Below are positions 45,189 to 56,189 of a stretch of DNA of 64,000 nt, piece after piece (the stretch's first letter is position 1; each line of letters starts with the position of its first letter). The stretch spans positions 48,534,828 through 48,598,827 of the forward strand of contig NC_057920.1 in NCBI RefSeq assembly GCF_018873765.1, read 5' to 3'. Below the pieces are notes generated by a model. That model saw only the letters and a program-made list of their open reading frames with translations. It did not search any database and was not told the origin of the DNA. Both the position numbers and the translations under genes were made by a program. Source of the DNA: Telopea speciosissima (taxonomy: Eukaryota; Streptophyta; Magnoliopsida; Proteales; Proteaceae).

Positions 45189-46424
45189 ATGCCTACTCCA
45201 GTTGAAGAAGAGGTCATGGATCTCCATGAGCATCTTTACCTTGACCCCTGATATCCTGGTTTGTATTCCCTCCCTTGTCCTTATTCTTTCTTTTCTGCAT
45301 GCATTGAGGACACTGCATGAATTAAATGTGGGGGGGGGGGGTGTGTTGGACTTTAATTGTGAATTTTGATTGTGGCGATAGTTTTTGGTTATGTGCATAA
45401 GTCTCTTCGATTTGCAAAGCGAGAGTGAGAGGGAATTAGGTGCCCTCCTAGCTTGCGAAATAATAAAAAAATTCCTTTTCAAGGATGGTAGTTGGTTTGT
45501 ATCCAGTGATGGGGATTGAGTTTGAAAATATGAGTGCTACTTCATGTGATGGTTAGATTCCTCTATGTGTTTATGGACCCCTTTGATCTTTTGGCTAGTA
45601 GTTGAGACCAATTTGTTTGTGGCAAGGCATGAAAGTGAAAGTGAATGAAAAAAAAGAAAGAAAAAAGAGAGAGAAACAGAAAGAAAAGTGGAATTCCTTG
45701 GGACTAGACAGGGCACTGTGCCTCATGAAGCAGGGTGACTTGATCGAAATTCCTTGGAAGGAAACTCAAAAAAAAAAAAACTCTTGCATCAATGTCTCAA
45801 TGTCTTATGGATACATGCAAAAAACAATGCTACCAAGTATTTGGGTGTCTAGTGTATGCTCCACCATGTCATTCAGAGAACAGTAGTAGAGTAGAAAAAG
45901 AGTTTGTTGTTGAGAAAGAAAAAAAAAAAAGCTTTTGCTTTAATGCCTGGAAAAGAAAGTATGGTAAAAAATACTCAATGCCTAAGTCTTTGGTTCCATC
46001 AGTGCTATGAGTGGTTTACTTGAAGGTGAGTAGTGTTTAGAAAATATGAGGAGATCCCTTGACCTTGATGCATGCTTGTTACTTGAATTGATGTGGGGTG
46101 ATAAAATTCAAGTGTGGGGGAACCTTTGGCTCCTTAATCTTTAGTTGAGTATTTCTTTGAGATTGTGTGCCCTATCTTACTTATGCCATGAGAAAAATTT
46201 ACATCATTCTTTTTGATTTATTGAATTTTGGGTGCATATTCACTGCAAACACCCACGAGACACAACTCGTCCACTAGGGGTAACCTAGGAGTTGAAAGGC
46301 TTGTTGTACATGCTAAGTGCAACCGTGATTCCTACGAAAGTGAGTTAGGATTTTTTTTTGCATTCTAGGTTAGTTTATCTTTTGCTTTACTTGAGGACAA
46401 GTAACGTTCAAGTGTGGGGGAATC
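45189..46424 (+). other. Athila 3' non-coding region with several polypurine-like tracts
   Basis: There is no env-like ORF after pol. G-runs occur at 45331-45342, and AGTGTGGGGGA motifs occur at 46110-46121 and 46410-46421. The last lies directly before the 3' LTR (46425) and is the expected polypurine tract. Short ORFs here (45602-45886, 45792-46010) are A-rich and not credible. Confidence 0.7.
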
Positions 46425-48117
46425 TGATGAGCACATTTATGTGTGAAATCTTAGGGCATAAAACATACATTTTACCACATTGGACAGAGTTACTCGGTGC
46501 TTTCTTGTGCTTTTCAGGATTTAGGTGAATTATTGTGAAAATGGAGGAAGTGATGTTAAGGAGATGTTTTTAAGCTTTTTTGAGGTGTTAATAGTATAGA
46601 TGCATAGCCCATCGAGTCAGCTTTGTAACGGTTCAAACAACACTTGATTCCGAGTTGAAACGAAGAAGTTATGGCCGTTTTTGTAACGACGCGCGAAAAT
46701 GGTGTACAGGGGTTTATTTATAATTATTGACAGTCGAACGGGGACAAAGTGAAGCGAAAGTTCGGATTCTAGGGGCCTTAACACAATTATCAGAAGTTAC
46801 TTTACTGTACCTGAAAGATTCCATTTGGAAGGCTCTGGACAGTCCAACTTCAACTTGAGATATCTTGGGCTCCCCAACTCCGAATTGGACGAAATTTGGG
46901 TCTATTTTGGGTGATTTTTCGCAAGGAACACAATGGTGAGGCCTATATAAGCACCCCATACTCCACATTTTTTGAAGGACAGAATGGGTATTTTATTTAT
47001 TCTTGAAGGAATCCTAGTCATCACCCTTACTCTCTCTCTCCTCCAACTTCTCAAGGGCACTTATGGAATTCTACTTGGGATAGATTTATATTTTCTCATC
47101 TATGGAAGGTTGAAAAATCAAAGATGCTTTGATTTTATTGCAGAAGATATCTACAAAGAAAAGGAAGACTGTTAGAATTGGAAGTTTATTTTTCTGAAAT
47201 AGAAGGTCTATGTAAACAATCTTATCTCTTCTTTTTTTTTTTTTTTTTTTTCTTAGGATTCAAGGCATTGTAAAAGAGGAAAGAGAAGAGAATATTCTCT
47301 TTTCTTAGGGAATATTTCTCCTACACTTCCATCTTCTCTCTTCTCCTCTCTTCCACCTATAAATAACCCCTACCTCTCTTGTAAAAATTGCTCATTCACT
47401 TAGTGAAATTTCTTCTCTTCTTCTCCTTCTAATTTGTGATTTTTGGCTTTTCTAAGTTCTAGTTTGCTTTTATGATTTTTAGTTAATGGTTATAATAGGT
47501 TTAGTTTATGCTTTAATTTCAATTTAAGTCTTTAATTGGGTTGTAATTTCTTAATTCTAGTTTAGGTTTTAAGCCTTCTAGTCTAAGTTCTTAAGTTGAT
47601 GACAAGACTTGAAGATTTAGAAGAGGAGGCCATGATAAGTTTATGCAAGTATTCAAGCTTTTCAATTACATTCATGCAAACATATCCAGGTTTTACTATC
47701 TAAACTCTCAATCTCATTCTCCATCTCCTCTATCTCTCTCTATCTTCTTCTTCTTCCCCCTCTATTTCTTTTATTTTAATTTTATATGGTTGTGGTTTAT
47801 GGATGCATTTTTATTCCCTTATTTCTTTTTATATGGTTAGTATGTGTGGCTGTATTTTTTATTCCTTTCAATTCGCTTTAGTTTGATAGGTTAGATGCTC
47901 ATGTGTTAGGACGGCGATTTAATCCCTTAATTTTGTTAGATACTTATGAGTTAGGATGCATTGATTTTCGTTAGTTTAATTCGTTTAATTTAACACTTTA
48001 ATTTGGTTCATTTTGCATTACTTTTAAGTTAGTTAAATAGAGTGGCGTATATCTCCTCGCGTTCGACCCGTAGCTACGATTGACCCGTACGCTTGCGGTT
48101 TTATTTTAACTCAAACA
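46425..48117 (+). repeat. 3' LTR of the Athila element
   Basis: It starts TGATGAGCACATTTATG and ends TTTAACTCAAACA, matching the 5' LTR with scattered substitutions and small indels near 38210-38240 versus 47143-47170. CATAC follows. Confidence 0.93.
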
Positions 48118-48122
48118 CATAC

Positions 48123-49253
48123 CAATGAGGCAAGTTCAAGTAAAATAACAAGTAAGAAAGTGAAGAAGAAGTTTTGCAATTATTGTAAAAAGAAAGGACA
48201 TTTGATTGAGGAATATTATGTTAGAAAGAAAATTCCACAGTTAAACAAATCAAATCCCAAAGGGAAGACCCTAAGCCCAAATATCCCTCAAACTGTTGTA
48301 TGCAACAATTGCAACAAAAATGGACACACTATTTGGGAATGTTATTATATGAAGCAACCTTTTCGACCTCCTAGAAGACCCTTCAATGGTCAAAATAGGA
48401 AAAATCCACCAAAGGTGCAAAGACCACCAAATAACCAAGGATTATATAGAATGTCTCAAAACCAAAGACCTTGGAACCCTCAACCATACACAAACTGGTA
48501 TGGGAATCAAAAGGCAAGTGGTCATCAAATGGTGTGGAGACCAAGAGGAATGTATAATACTAACAATAATGGATCCAACACCCAATGGGGACCAGAGTTT
48601 TATTAAGCATTCTTATTTTGTAGGTACATCTAAGCAAAGATGAATGGTATATTGATAGCGGTTGCTCGAAGCATATGACATCCAACCCAAAGCTTTATTC
48701 AGAACTCAAAAAGCAAAAAAGGGGAGGGGTATCTTTTGGAGACAATAGCAAAGGAAGAATCATTGGTAATGGTTCAATAAAGTTTGGAGGTATGACAATC
48801 TCTAATGTTAGCCTAGTTAAAAATTTAAAGTACAACTTGCTTAGTGTAAGTCAGCTTTGTAACAATGGCTATTTCGTTAACTTTAATGCCTCCAAGTGTG
48901 AGATTAAAGATTCTCATAATAACCTAATACTTAAAGGATCAAGAAATAATAATGTTTATATTTGTACCTTCAACATGAATTCTCATGATGCTTGTCTCTT
49001 ATCTAAGTTTGATGATACAACCTTGTGACATAGAAAGTTGGGACATATAAATCCTAAGCTTATAAAATCCCTTTATTCTAAGAATCTTGTGAGAAATCTA
49101 CCTAAGCTGAATTTTGATAAGTAACACACATGTGGAGCCTGTCAAAGAAGTAAGCTTACTAAAGCATCTCATAAGACTATTAATTCTGTTGCCACTTCTA
49201 GACCTTTACAATTACTTCATTTAGATTTATTTGGACCTTTACAAACCACTAGC
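48123..49253 (+). pseudogene. SIRE-type gag end, protease and pre-integrase
   Basis: The gag frame resumes after the Athila insert. It has zinc-knuckle-like motifs 'CNYCKKKGHLIEEY' (the last Cys is Tyr) and 'CNNCNKNGHTIWEC', and ends at a TAA (48604-48606). A frame change leads to the protease motif 'WYIDSGCSKHMT' (48645-48680). The same frame continues to a TGA (49026-49028), probably from Trp in a 'WHRKLGH' block, and then to a TAA near 49123 in the zinc-binding region. Two nonsense codons and one shift separate it from the long pol ORF. Confidence 0.85.
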
Positions 49254-51617
49254 TTGGGAGGAAAGAAATACACTTTCGTTATTGTAGATGCCCGGTTCAC
49301 TTGGACCCTTTTTCTCAAGCATAAGAATGATGTATTCGAGGAATTTGTAGCTCTTTGCAAAAGAATACAAAATCAAAAGGGTTACATGATCACTTCCATA
49401 AAAAGTGACCATGGTGGTGAATTTGACAATATAGACGAATTTGGTGAGTTTTGTCGAAAGCAAGGTATAACACATAACTTCTCAGCCCCTAGAACACCAC
49501 AATCAAATGGTGTGGTTGAAAGAAAGAATAGAACAATCCAAGAAACGGCTAGGACAATGCTCAATGAGTATTCCTTACTTAAATATTTTTGGGCTAAAGC
49601 TGTACACACGGCTTGCTATGTGTTAAACCGAGTTTTGATAAGACCCATCTTGTTAAAAACTCCCTATGAATTGTTTCATAACAAATTGCTTAAAGTAGAC
49701 TATTTTAAAGTTTTTGGATGTGCTTGTTTCATTCTTAATACTAAAGACAATCTAGGCAAATTTGAAGAAAAGGCTGATGATGGTATATTCATAGGCTACT
49801 CCACAAACAATAGAGCATATAGAGTGTTTAATAAGAGAACACTAGTTGTGGAAGAGTCTATGAATGTTAGATTTGATGAATCTATGGCAAAAGACAAGTA
49901 TAAAGACATAGAAGATGATGATGAAGATGAAGTACTTGAAATTAGGAAGAGAGTTGAAAAAGTCACTTTAGATGAGCCTGATGTTCAAGTACATCAACTT
50001 CCTAAAGAAGTTATAACTGTTAAAGATCATCCCCTTGACCTTGTCATTGGAGACCTAAATAAAGGAATACAAAGTAGGAGTAAAATCCAAAATGGTTGTT
50101 CTAATGTAGCCTTTATATCTATCATCGAACCCAAGAACATTAAAGAAGCTATTTTGGATAGTGATAGGATAGTCGCTATGCAAGAAGAACTTAACCAATT
50201 TGAAAGGAATCAAGTTTGGGATTTAGTGCCAAAACCCTCTAACACCAAGATTATTGGGACTAGATGGGTATTTAGGAATAAACTTGATGAAGATGGTAAT
50301 ATCACTAGAAACAAAGCTAGACTAGTTGCTCAAGGATATAACCAACAGGAAGGAATTGATTTCGATGAATCATATGCACCGGTAGCTAGACTTGAGTCAA
50401 TTAGAATGTTGCTTGCTTTTGCGTGTCATAAGAATTTCAGGTTATACCAAATGGATGTCAAAAGCGCTTTCTTGAATGGTTACATCAATGAAGAAGTCTA
50501 CGTATCTCAACCGCCTGGCTTTGAAGACTCAAAATTTCCGGACCATGCATACAAATTGAAGAAGGCCCTGTATGGCTTAAAAACGACCCCAAGAGCATGG
50601 TACGACAGATTGAGTAAGTTTTTAGTCAATTCTGGTTTTTCAATGGGTAAAATAGATACCACTTTATTTGTCAAGCATGATATAAATGATGTGATAATAG
50701 TCCAGATTTATATAGATGACATAATCTTTGGATCTACAAATGAATCTTTTTGTTCTGACTTTGGCAACTGCATGAGTAATGAATTTGAGATGAGTCTCAT
50801 GGATGAACTAAATTTCTTTTTAGGACTGCAAATTAAACAAACTTCTAATGGGATATTCATCAGTCAAACAAAGTATCTTAAAGAATTATTAAAGAAGTTT
50901 GACATCAATGGACAAAAGTCATCCAGTACTCCAATGAGTACATCTGTAACTCTATCCAAAGATGAAGATGGCATCCCTGTTGATCCAATTAAGTATAGAG
51001 GCATGATAGGTAACTTACTCTACCTAACGGCTAGTAGACCTGACATTATGTTTAGTGTCTGTGCTTGTGCTAGGTTCCAAGCCAAACCTATGCAATCTCA
51101 TTTGAGTACTGTAAAAAGAATCTTTAAGTACTTGAAGGGAACTCCAAGCATTGGACTATGGTACCCTATGAACAATGACTTTGACCTTGTTAGCTTCTCC
51201 GACACCGATTTTGCCGGATGTCATGTTGATCGTAAGAGTACAAGCGGAACTTGTCACTTCTTGGGATCATGTTTAGTGTCTTGGTTTAGTAAGAAGCAAA
51301 ATTCAGTTGCTCTTTCTACCACTGAGGCTGAATACATTGCAATCGGACAGGGTTGTGCACAAGTGCTTTGGATGAGGCAAACTCTCCAAGACTATGGAGT
51401 GAAGTTTGACACCTCCTCAATCCAATGTGATAACACAAGTGCAATTAATCTTAGCAAGAATTTGATTTTATACTCTCGAGCTAAGCATATTGATATTCGT
51501 CATCACGTTCTTCGTGATACAGCTCAAAGAGGTGAAATCCGACTTGACTATATTGAAACCGAGAAGCAACTTGTGGACATCTTCACAAAACCTTTGAGTG
51601 AAGAACGTTTCTCTTAG
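49254..51617 (+). pseudogene. SIRE-type pol: integrase, reverse transcriptase, RNase H (long open part)
   Basis: This 787-codon open stretch shares its frame with the protease. It has an integrase core with 'IKSDHGGEF' and '[17 protein letters not shown]'; the first core Asp segment reads 'VDARFTW', two residues shorter than the family 'DDYSRFTW'. Reverse transcriptase has '[14 protein letters not shown]', '[12 protein letters not shown]' and the catalytic 'YIDDIIF'. RNase H has '[17 protein letters not shown]' and '[13 protein letters not shown]'. It ends at TAG 51615-51617. The pol region downstream of the two upstream stops is intact and the catalytic residues are present. Confidence 0.93.
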
Positions 51618-51719
51618 AAGAGATCTTGGGTTGTGTGACCCTTTTATCTAAGCTAAAAATGTTTTCTAAAAAGTTATTTTCTTTCAAAATTGCTGTTTTT
51701 CTACTGTTCCTGCTTGAAA

Positions 51720-51992
51720 TGGTATATCGGATTGCCAAACGGTATACCAGATCAGCTTCTCTGGCAGTTTTTTTAACCGTTATTGTTTGAAACGGTATAC
51801 CGGATTGGGAAACGGTATACCGGATGTTTGAATTTCTGCCTGTTTTAGAACTGTTGGACCTCTTTTCAAGCCTATTTAAACCCCATTTCTTTGTCCTGTT
51901 CTGATTCACTGTTCATCATATCATCGTCCCTCTATCTAAATTCTCTTTATTACTTTAAAAATCTCTTTCTCTTCTCAAAACCTCTCTCCACC
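51720..51992 (+). promoter_or_regulatory. Internal palindrome cluster and TATTTAAA box before the extra SIRE ORF
   Basis: ATCCGGTATACCGGAT-like palindromes occur at about 51720-51760 and 51800-51825, the same motif as in the LTR U3. TATTTAAA is at 51873-51880. A pyrimidine-rich leader of about 110 bases then reaches the ATG at 51993. The order (palindromes, TATA-like box, leader, ATG) mirrors the LTR, although this is internal sequence outside both LTRs. A separate promoter for the downstream ORF is my inference. Confidence 0.5.
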
Positions 51993-53232
51993 ATGAGTAG
52001 AAAAGGGAAGGACCCTTATGCCGAAGAGACAACAGCCCTCCAAAAGAGGAAGAGGAAGTGGATCACGACAACCATATGTTGAAGGAGAAGATCGTTTGTT
52101 TCGGTCTAGGGAATGCCGAGCAAATTGGCATCTCTACCAAGCAAGAAAGATTGAAGAAGGACGTGAAGTGGATGTGTTTTCTTTCAATAGCATTCGTCTC
52201 GAAGACCACTTTAAGGACATCGATTGGGAACCCATTCTCAACATGGATGACCCTTGCTATCCAAACCTTGTCAAGTATTTCTACACTAACCTCTACTTCA
52301 GTGGAGCGGAACAAGACTTGAAAATTTATTCTTATGTGAAGGGAACTCACATAGACCTTTCTCTTGATGATCTTGCTCGCATCCTTCACATTTCAAATGA
52401 TGGCCGCTGCATCTTCTGAACTCCAAAGAATACCAATTTCGGTGATTTGATCAACCATGAAGAGATATACTCATCCATCCTAAAACAGTTTGATCCAAAT
52501 GCCGGAACTGTTGTCGTTGGTTGCCTTCGTCTTATACCTCATGTCATCTCTTACATAGTCCAACACAACATTATTCCTAGGGGTGGTGATAGAAACAAGT
52601 GTCTTACGCCACAAGCTTATATCACTTATTGCATCTACACCAATAACCCTACCAATCTTCCTTACTTCATCATGCGATACATGGAATCTTGTACTCACCC
52701 TCATAGGAGCACTAACCTTCCCTATGGTAGGCTCCTCACTCGTGTTTTTCAGGAGTACAACTTAGATCTTAATCGTGAGGAAGTGGCCCCTGTTTCCTCC
52801 CAATACATCACTCTGAATAGTTTTCATACAATAGCTATTCCTCCTCCTTCCGATGTGTTCGTCGAAGAAGATTTGGGAGACCAAGTGCCTCCTCCTCCTA
52901 TTGCTCGAGAAGGGATACCGACATCTCTACACGATTGGGTGTCAAGCATTGATGAATACATGGATGAAGCAAACACTCGTATCATGGAACTTGAACTTGG
53001 ACAACAACGGATTCAAGATGATGTGGCATCTCTCCGTGACGATGTGAAGACCGGTTTTAACAACATGTATCTGCGCCAAGACAAGCTTCTTCACTCTTTT
53101 CAAACCCTTGCTCTCAATCTTGGACATCTTTCTCTTGATACACTAGGAGCAACTCCACAAGGAGTTCCACCGCCGTTCGCCGATGCATCTAGTTCTATTT
53201 CACCTCTTCCACCCTTTGATCCTCCTATTTGA
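51993..53232 (+). pseudogene. LPYGR-family gene, copy 3, in the env-like position of the SIRE element
   Basis: It lies between the pol stop (51617) and the polypurine tract (53400), where SIRE elements often carry an env-like ORF. The ATG at 51993 starts in one frame. A shift near 52060-52080 leads to the main frame, which has one in-frame TGA (52417-52419) and ends at 53232. Blocks are 'DDPCYPNLVKYFYTNLYF', 'YVKGTHIDLSLDDLARIL', 'PQAYITYCIYT', 'TNLPYGRLLTRVFQEYNLDL' and a heptad-like coiled coil near 52950-53110 ('MELELGQQRIQDDVASLRDD'). It ends in a Pro/Ser-rich tail. No transmembrane segment or signal peptide is visible, so it is not an obvious envelope protein. It matches copies 1 and 2 in the window. 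The family function is unknown to me. Confidence 0.8.
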
Positions 53233-53414
53233 TATGTTTTGACTTTCTTTTTGATAATGCCAAAGGGGGAGAAGTATATTATATTTTGTTTGAAAGCTGT
53301 AATGGACAATGATTATGGTCTTATAAATAAATTTGTTTGGTTTAAAGAATTATTATTGCTCTCCATTATCTATATCTTTTGTGGATTATTTGTCATCATC
53401 AAAAAGGGGGAGAT

Positions 53415-54723
53415 TGTTAGGAAAATGGTCCTCCACTCTACTTCCTCCAAGTCATCCCTATGATGATGTTTTGATGATAACAAATAAGACTTGAACTAAT
53501 GCTTATGTTCTAAGTGTTTTAGAGTCAAAGCATAGCATCAAGTGAGGGGGAGCATATACAAGTGTTCAAAGACCACTTTCAAAGAAGATTGAAGCTTGGA
53601 AGTCAAAGACATATGTTTAGAAGCTTAAAGCATTGAAGAATTGAAGACTTGTGATTGAAGACTTTGTCTATTTACAACTATGTAATTTCTATTGTTTCTT
53701 GAGTCACATTCGATGTAATGCACACACACACGCATGCATTCATCTAGAATGACCTTAGGAGAATATTCGAATTCCTGATCATGTGACCAATTGGGTTTGA
53801 AATACCCAAAACAACCCCTGAGAAAATTAGACTAAATTATACTGTAATTGCCCAATTCGGCATACCGGATTAATGGGTGTCTCAGAGAAACTCCTCCAGT
53901 AACCCCTTTACCCATGCTGGATAAGGATCCAGCATACCGGATCCTCTCTTGGGTGTATTTTGCCCTGATCCGGCATACCGGATCCCAATCCAACATACCG
54001 GATCAGTGCTTGACTAATTAAAAATGACCGTTATTATCCTATCTCTTAAGGAAAGTAGGTAATCCGGCATACCGGATTCCCATCTAGCATACCGGATTAC
54101 TTATAGAATGTGGGATTCTTTTCTTAATTGGATTCCTAATTGGTTCTAAGCCTCTAGCCTATAAATACCCTCTTGATTAGTGTTCTAAACACTACAACAA
54201 TCATCAATCAAGAGCTCTAAGCAATCAAGCACTCCCTTGTGAGATTATTCTTTCAAGATCAAAGAAGATCGAAGAAAATTCAATCTCATTCTTGCTCCCT
54301 CATTGCATACTTGCATCCAAGCTACATTGACTAAGAGGTAGCACTCATTCTACTAAGTTTTTAAGGTAATCCTAAACTACTTAGTACTTTACTTAAAATT
54401 GTTGTTGAGTCCTCTTGTTCCAAATCAAGAGAAGGAGTCCTCTTGCTCATTTCTTAAGAGTAGTCATTTGAGTCCTCTTGCTCATATTCTCAAGAGTAGT
54501 TGTACGAGTTCTCTTGCTCACTCAAGATTCGTTATAGTGAATTCTCTCTAAGGTGAGAGGAGTGGACGTAGGCACATTTTTTGCCGAACCACTATAAAAT
54601 GCTTGCGTCTCTTTGCATTGCTTGTCTTTACTCTTCTCTATCTTTATTGTTTGATTTTATTTCCGCATAGTTATTTTAATTTTCAAACCTACACCTATTC
54701 ACCCCCCTCTAGGTGAATTCACA
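53415..54723 (+). repeat. 3' LTR of the SIRE-type element
   Basis: TGTTAGGAAAATGG start and TGAATTCACA end. TATAAATA at 54160-54167. The palindrome cluster is at 53854-54098; it has one fewer unit than the 5' LTR. AGGAT follows. Confidence 0.93.
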
Positions 54724-55822
54724 AGGATTACCATGCATTTTGTGATAAATCTGCCCAACATAAAAAAAGGGAATGAATGCAATCTGGGTAATAGTCGATG
54801 GACTAACCAAGACAGCCCACTTTGTTCCCATCAAGACAACTTACTCCATGGAAAAGCTCGCTCAGCTCTACATTGAAAATGTGGTCCGCCTGCATGGCGT
54901 GCCCGTCAGCATCGTATCCGATCGGGAGCCCCGATTCACATCAAGATTTTGGAAAAGCTTACAATGAGCCTTGGGTTCCCAACTGAATCTTAGCACAGCT
55001 TTCCACCCCCAGACAGACGGACAATCCGAAAGGACCATTCAGACTCTGGAAGATATGCTCAGAGCCTTCATATTAGAAATGAGGGACAGTTGGGACGCCC
55101 ACATTCCCTTGGTGGAATTTGCCTACAATAACAGCTACCACCCCACCATTGGCATGGCACTATATGAAGCCCTGTATGGCTGAAAATGCCGAACATCATT
55201 ATACTGGGACGAAGTCGGGGAATGAAGGTATCTAGGTCTTGAGATGATACAAGCAACTTGTGAAAAAGTAGATGTGATCAGGGAACAGATTAGAGCGGCC
55301 CAATCCAGACAAAAGAGCTACGTCGACAATCAGAGGAAGGACATTGAATTTGGAGTTGGTGAGAAAGTGTTTCTCTGAGTTTCTCCAACAAAGGGACTGC
55401 TACGTTTCGGCAAGAAGGGTAAACTGAGCCCGAGATACATCGGCCCTTATGAAATCCTGAAGAGGATTGGACCAGTAGCGTATCGACTGGCCCTATCGCC
55501 ATCTTTAGAAGGCGTCCATGATGTATTCCATGTGTTGATGCTAAGGAAATATATCAACAACCCGACACATGTACTCTCGGTCGAACCAGAGCAGTTGGAT
55601 GCTGATATGACCTATAAGGAATAGTCGACGAAGATACCAGACAGAAAGGAACATAACCTCTGTAACCGCACAGTCGTATTCATAAAGGTTCGATGGGGAA
55701 ACTGCCCACCAGAGGAAGCTTCATTGGAGCATGAGGAGGAAATGAGTACTAAATATCCTTAGCTTTTTGAACCATAAGGTATGACAATTTTGAGGACGAA
55801 ATTTAAGTTAGGTGGGGAGAAA
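54724..55822 (+). pseudogene. Chromovirus integrase end and chromodomain
   Basis: After the duplicated AGGAT the chromovirus integrase resumes. It shows '[14 protein letters not shown]', '[14 protein letters not shown]' and '[17 protein letters not shown]', so the Asp, Asp and Glu of the core are present across two frames. The C-terminal part has 'KLSPRYIGPYEILKRIGPVAYRLAL'. A chromodomain-like end ('VFIKVRWGNCPPEEASLEHE', 55680-55740) is the mark of chromoviruses and may steer integration to heterochromatin marks. Stops occur at 54965, 55183, 55226, 55378 and 55622. The polypurine tract AGGTGGGGAGAAA lies at 55810-55822. Confidence 0.9.
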
Positions 55823-56189
55823 TGTCAAACCTGCCCCAGTTTGACTTAGATTTTGCTTAAAGAGCAGGGATCAGCAGCCACCCACACCAATGACCTGTAG
55901 TGTATCACCCAAGTAGTTACAATCAACAGGGAGCCCCCACTAATGACATCCACCATGCCTGTGAGAAGATGGGTAGCAACACTACGCAGCTGCTCAGTCC
56001 ATTACCTGCAGTACAACATAGAGCACATGTAATTTTCTCACCTGAGCATTTGGAGGGTTATGCCCTTGAATATATGTTCCTTGTATGTGTGGTGGGGTGT
56101 CAGGAAAGTGCCATGTGAAAAGACAATCCTTTGAAGAAGTCACAGACAAAATATTGTAGTGTTGTATTCTCTGAACGATGCACTGGACG
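55823..56189 (+). repeat. Chromovirus 3' LTR, left piece
   Basis: It starts TGTCAAACCTGCCCC after the polypurine tract. It runs to the target duplication GGACG (56185-56189), inside a CTCTG..GATGCACTGGACG hairpin motif. The rest continues at 59335. Confidence 0.85.

Larger units (their letters stand above)
37489..48117 (+). mobile_element. Athila retrotransposon nested in the SIRE-type gag
   Basis: LTRs are 37489-39185 (1697 bp) and 46425-48117 (1693 bp), both TG...CA. CATAC flanks them at 37484-37488 and 48118-48122. The primer site TGGCGCCGTTGCCCGGGA at 39192 is the Asp-tRNA type used by Athila and Tat elements. Gag, protease, reverse transcriptase, RNase H and integrase follow with several stops and shifts. 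There is no env-like ORF after pol. The LTRs differ at a low percentage of sites, by eye a few per hundred, so this is a younger insertion than its hosts. Confidence 0.95.
34732..54723 (+). mobile_element. SIRE-type Copia retrotransposon, split by an Athila element
   Basis: LTRs are 34732-36046 (1315 bp) and 53415-54723 (1309 bp), both TG...CA. They are flanked by AGGAT at 34727-34731 and 54724-54728. The primer site is at 36049 and the polypurine tract AAAAAGGGGGAGA is at 53400-53413. Its gag is split by an Athila element with its own target duplication. Without that insert the element would be about 9.4 kb. It includes gag, pol and an extra ORF downstream of pol (51993-53232). The LTRs differ by scattered substitutions and a 13-bp indel, so the insertion is not very recent. 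The Copia order and the pol motifs support the SIRE/Maximus lineage. Confidence 0.93.

Noticed and set aside
45602..46010. Short Lys-rich ORFs after Athila pol as possible env remnants.
   Set aside because: They come from A-rich repeats; no signal peptide, transmembrane stretch or similarity to env-like ORFs was visible.
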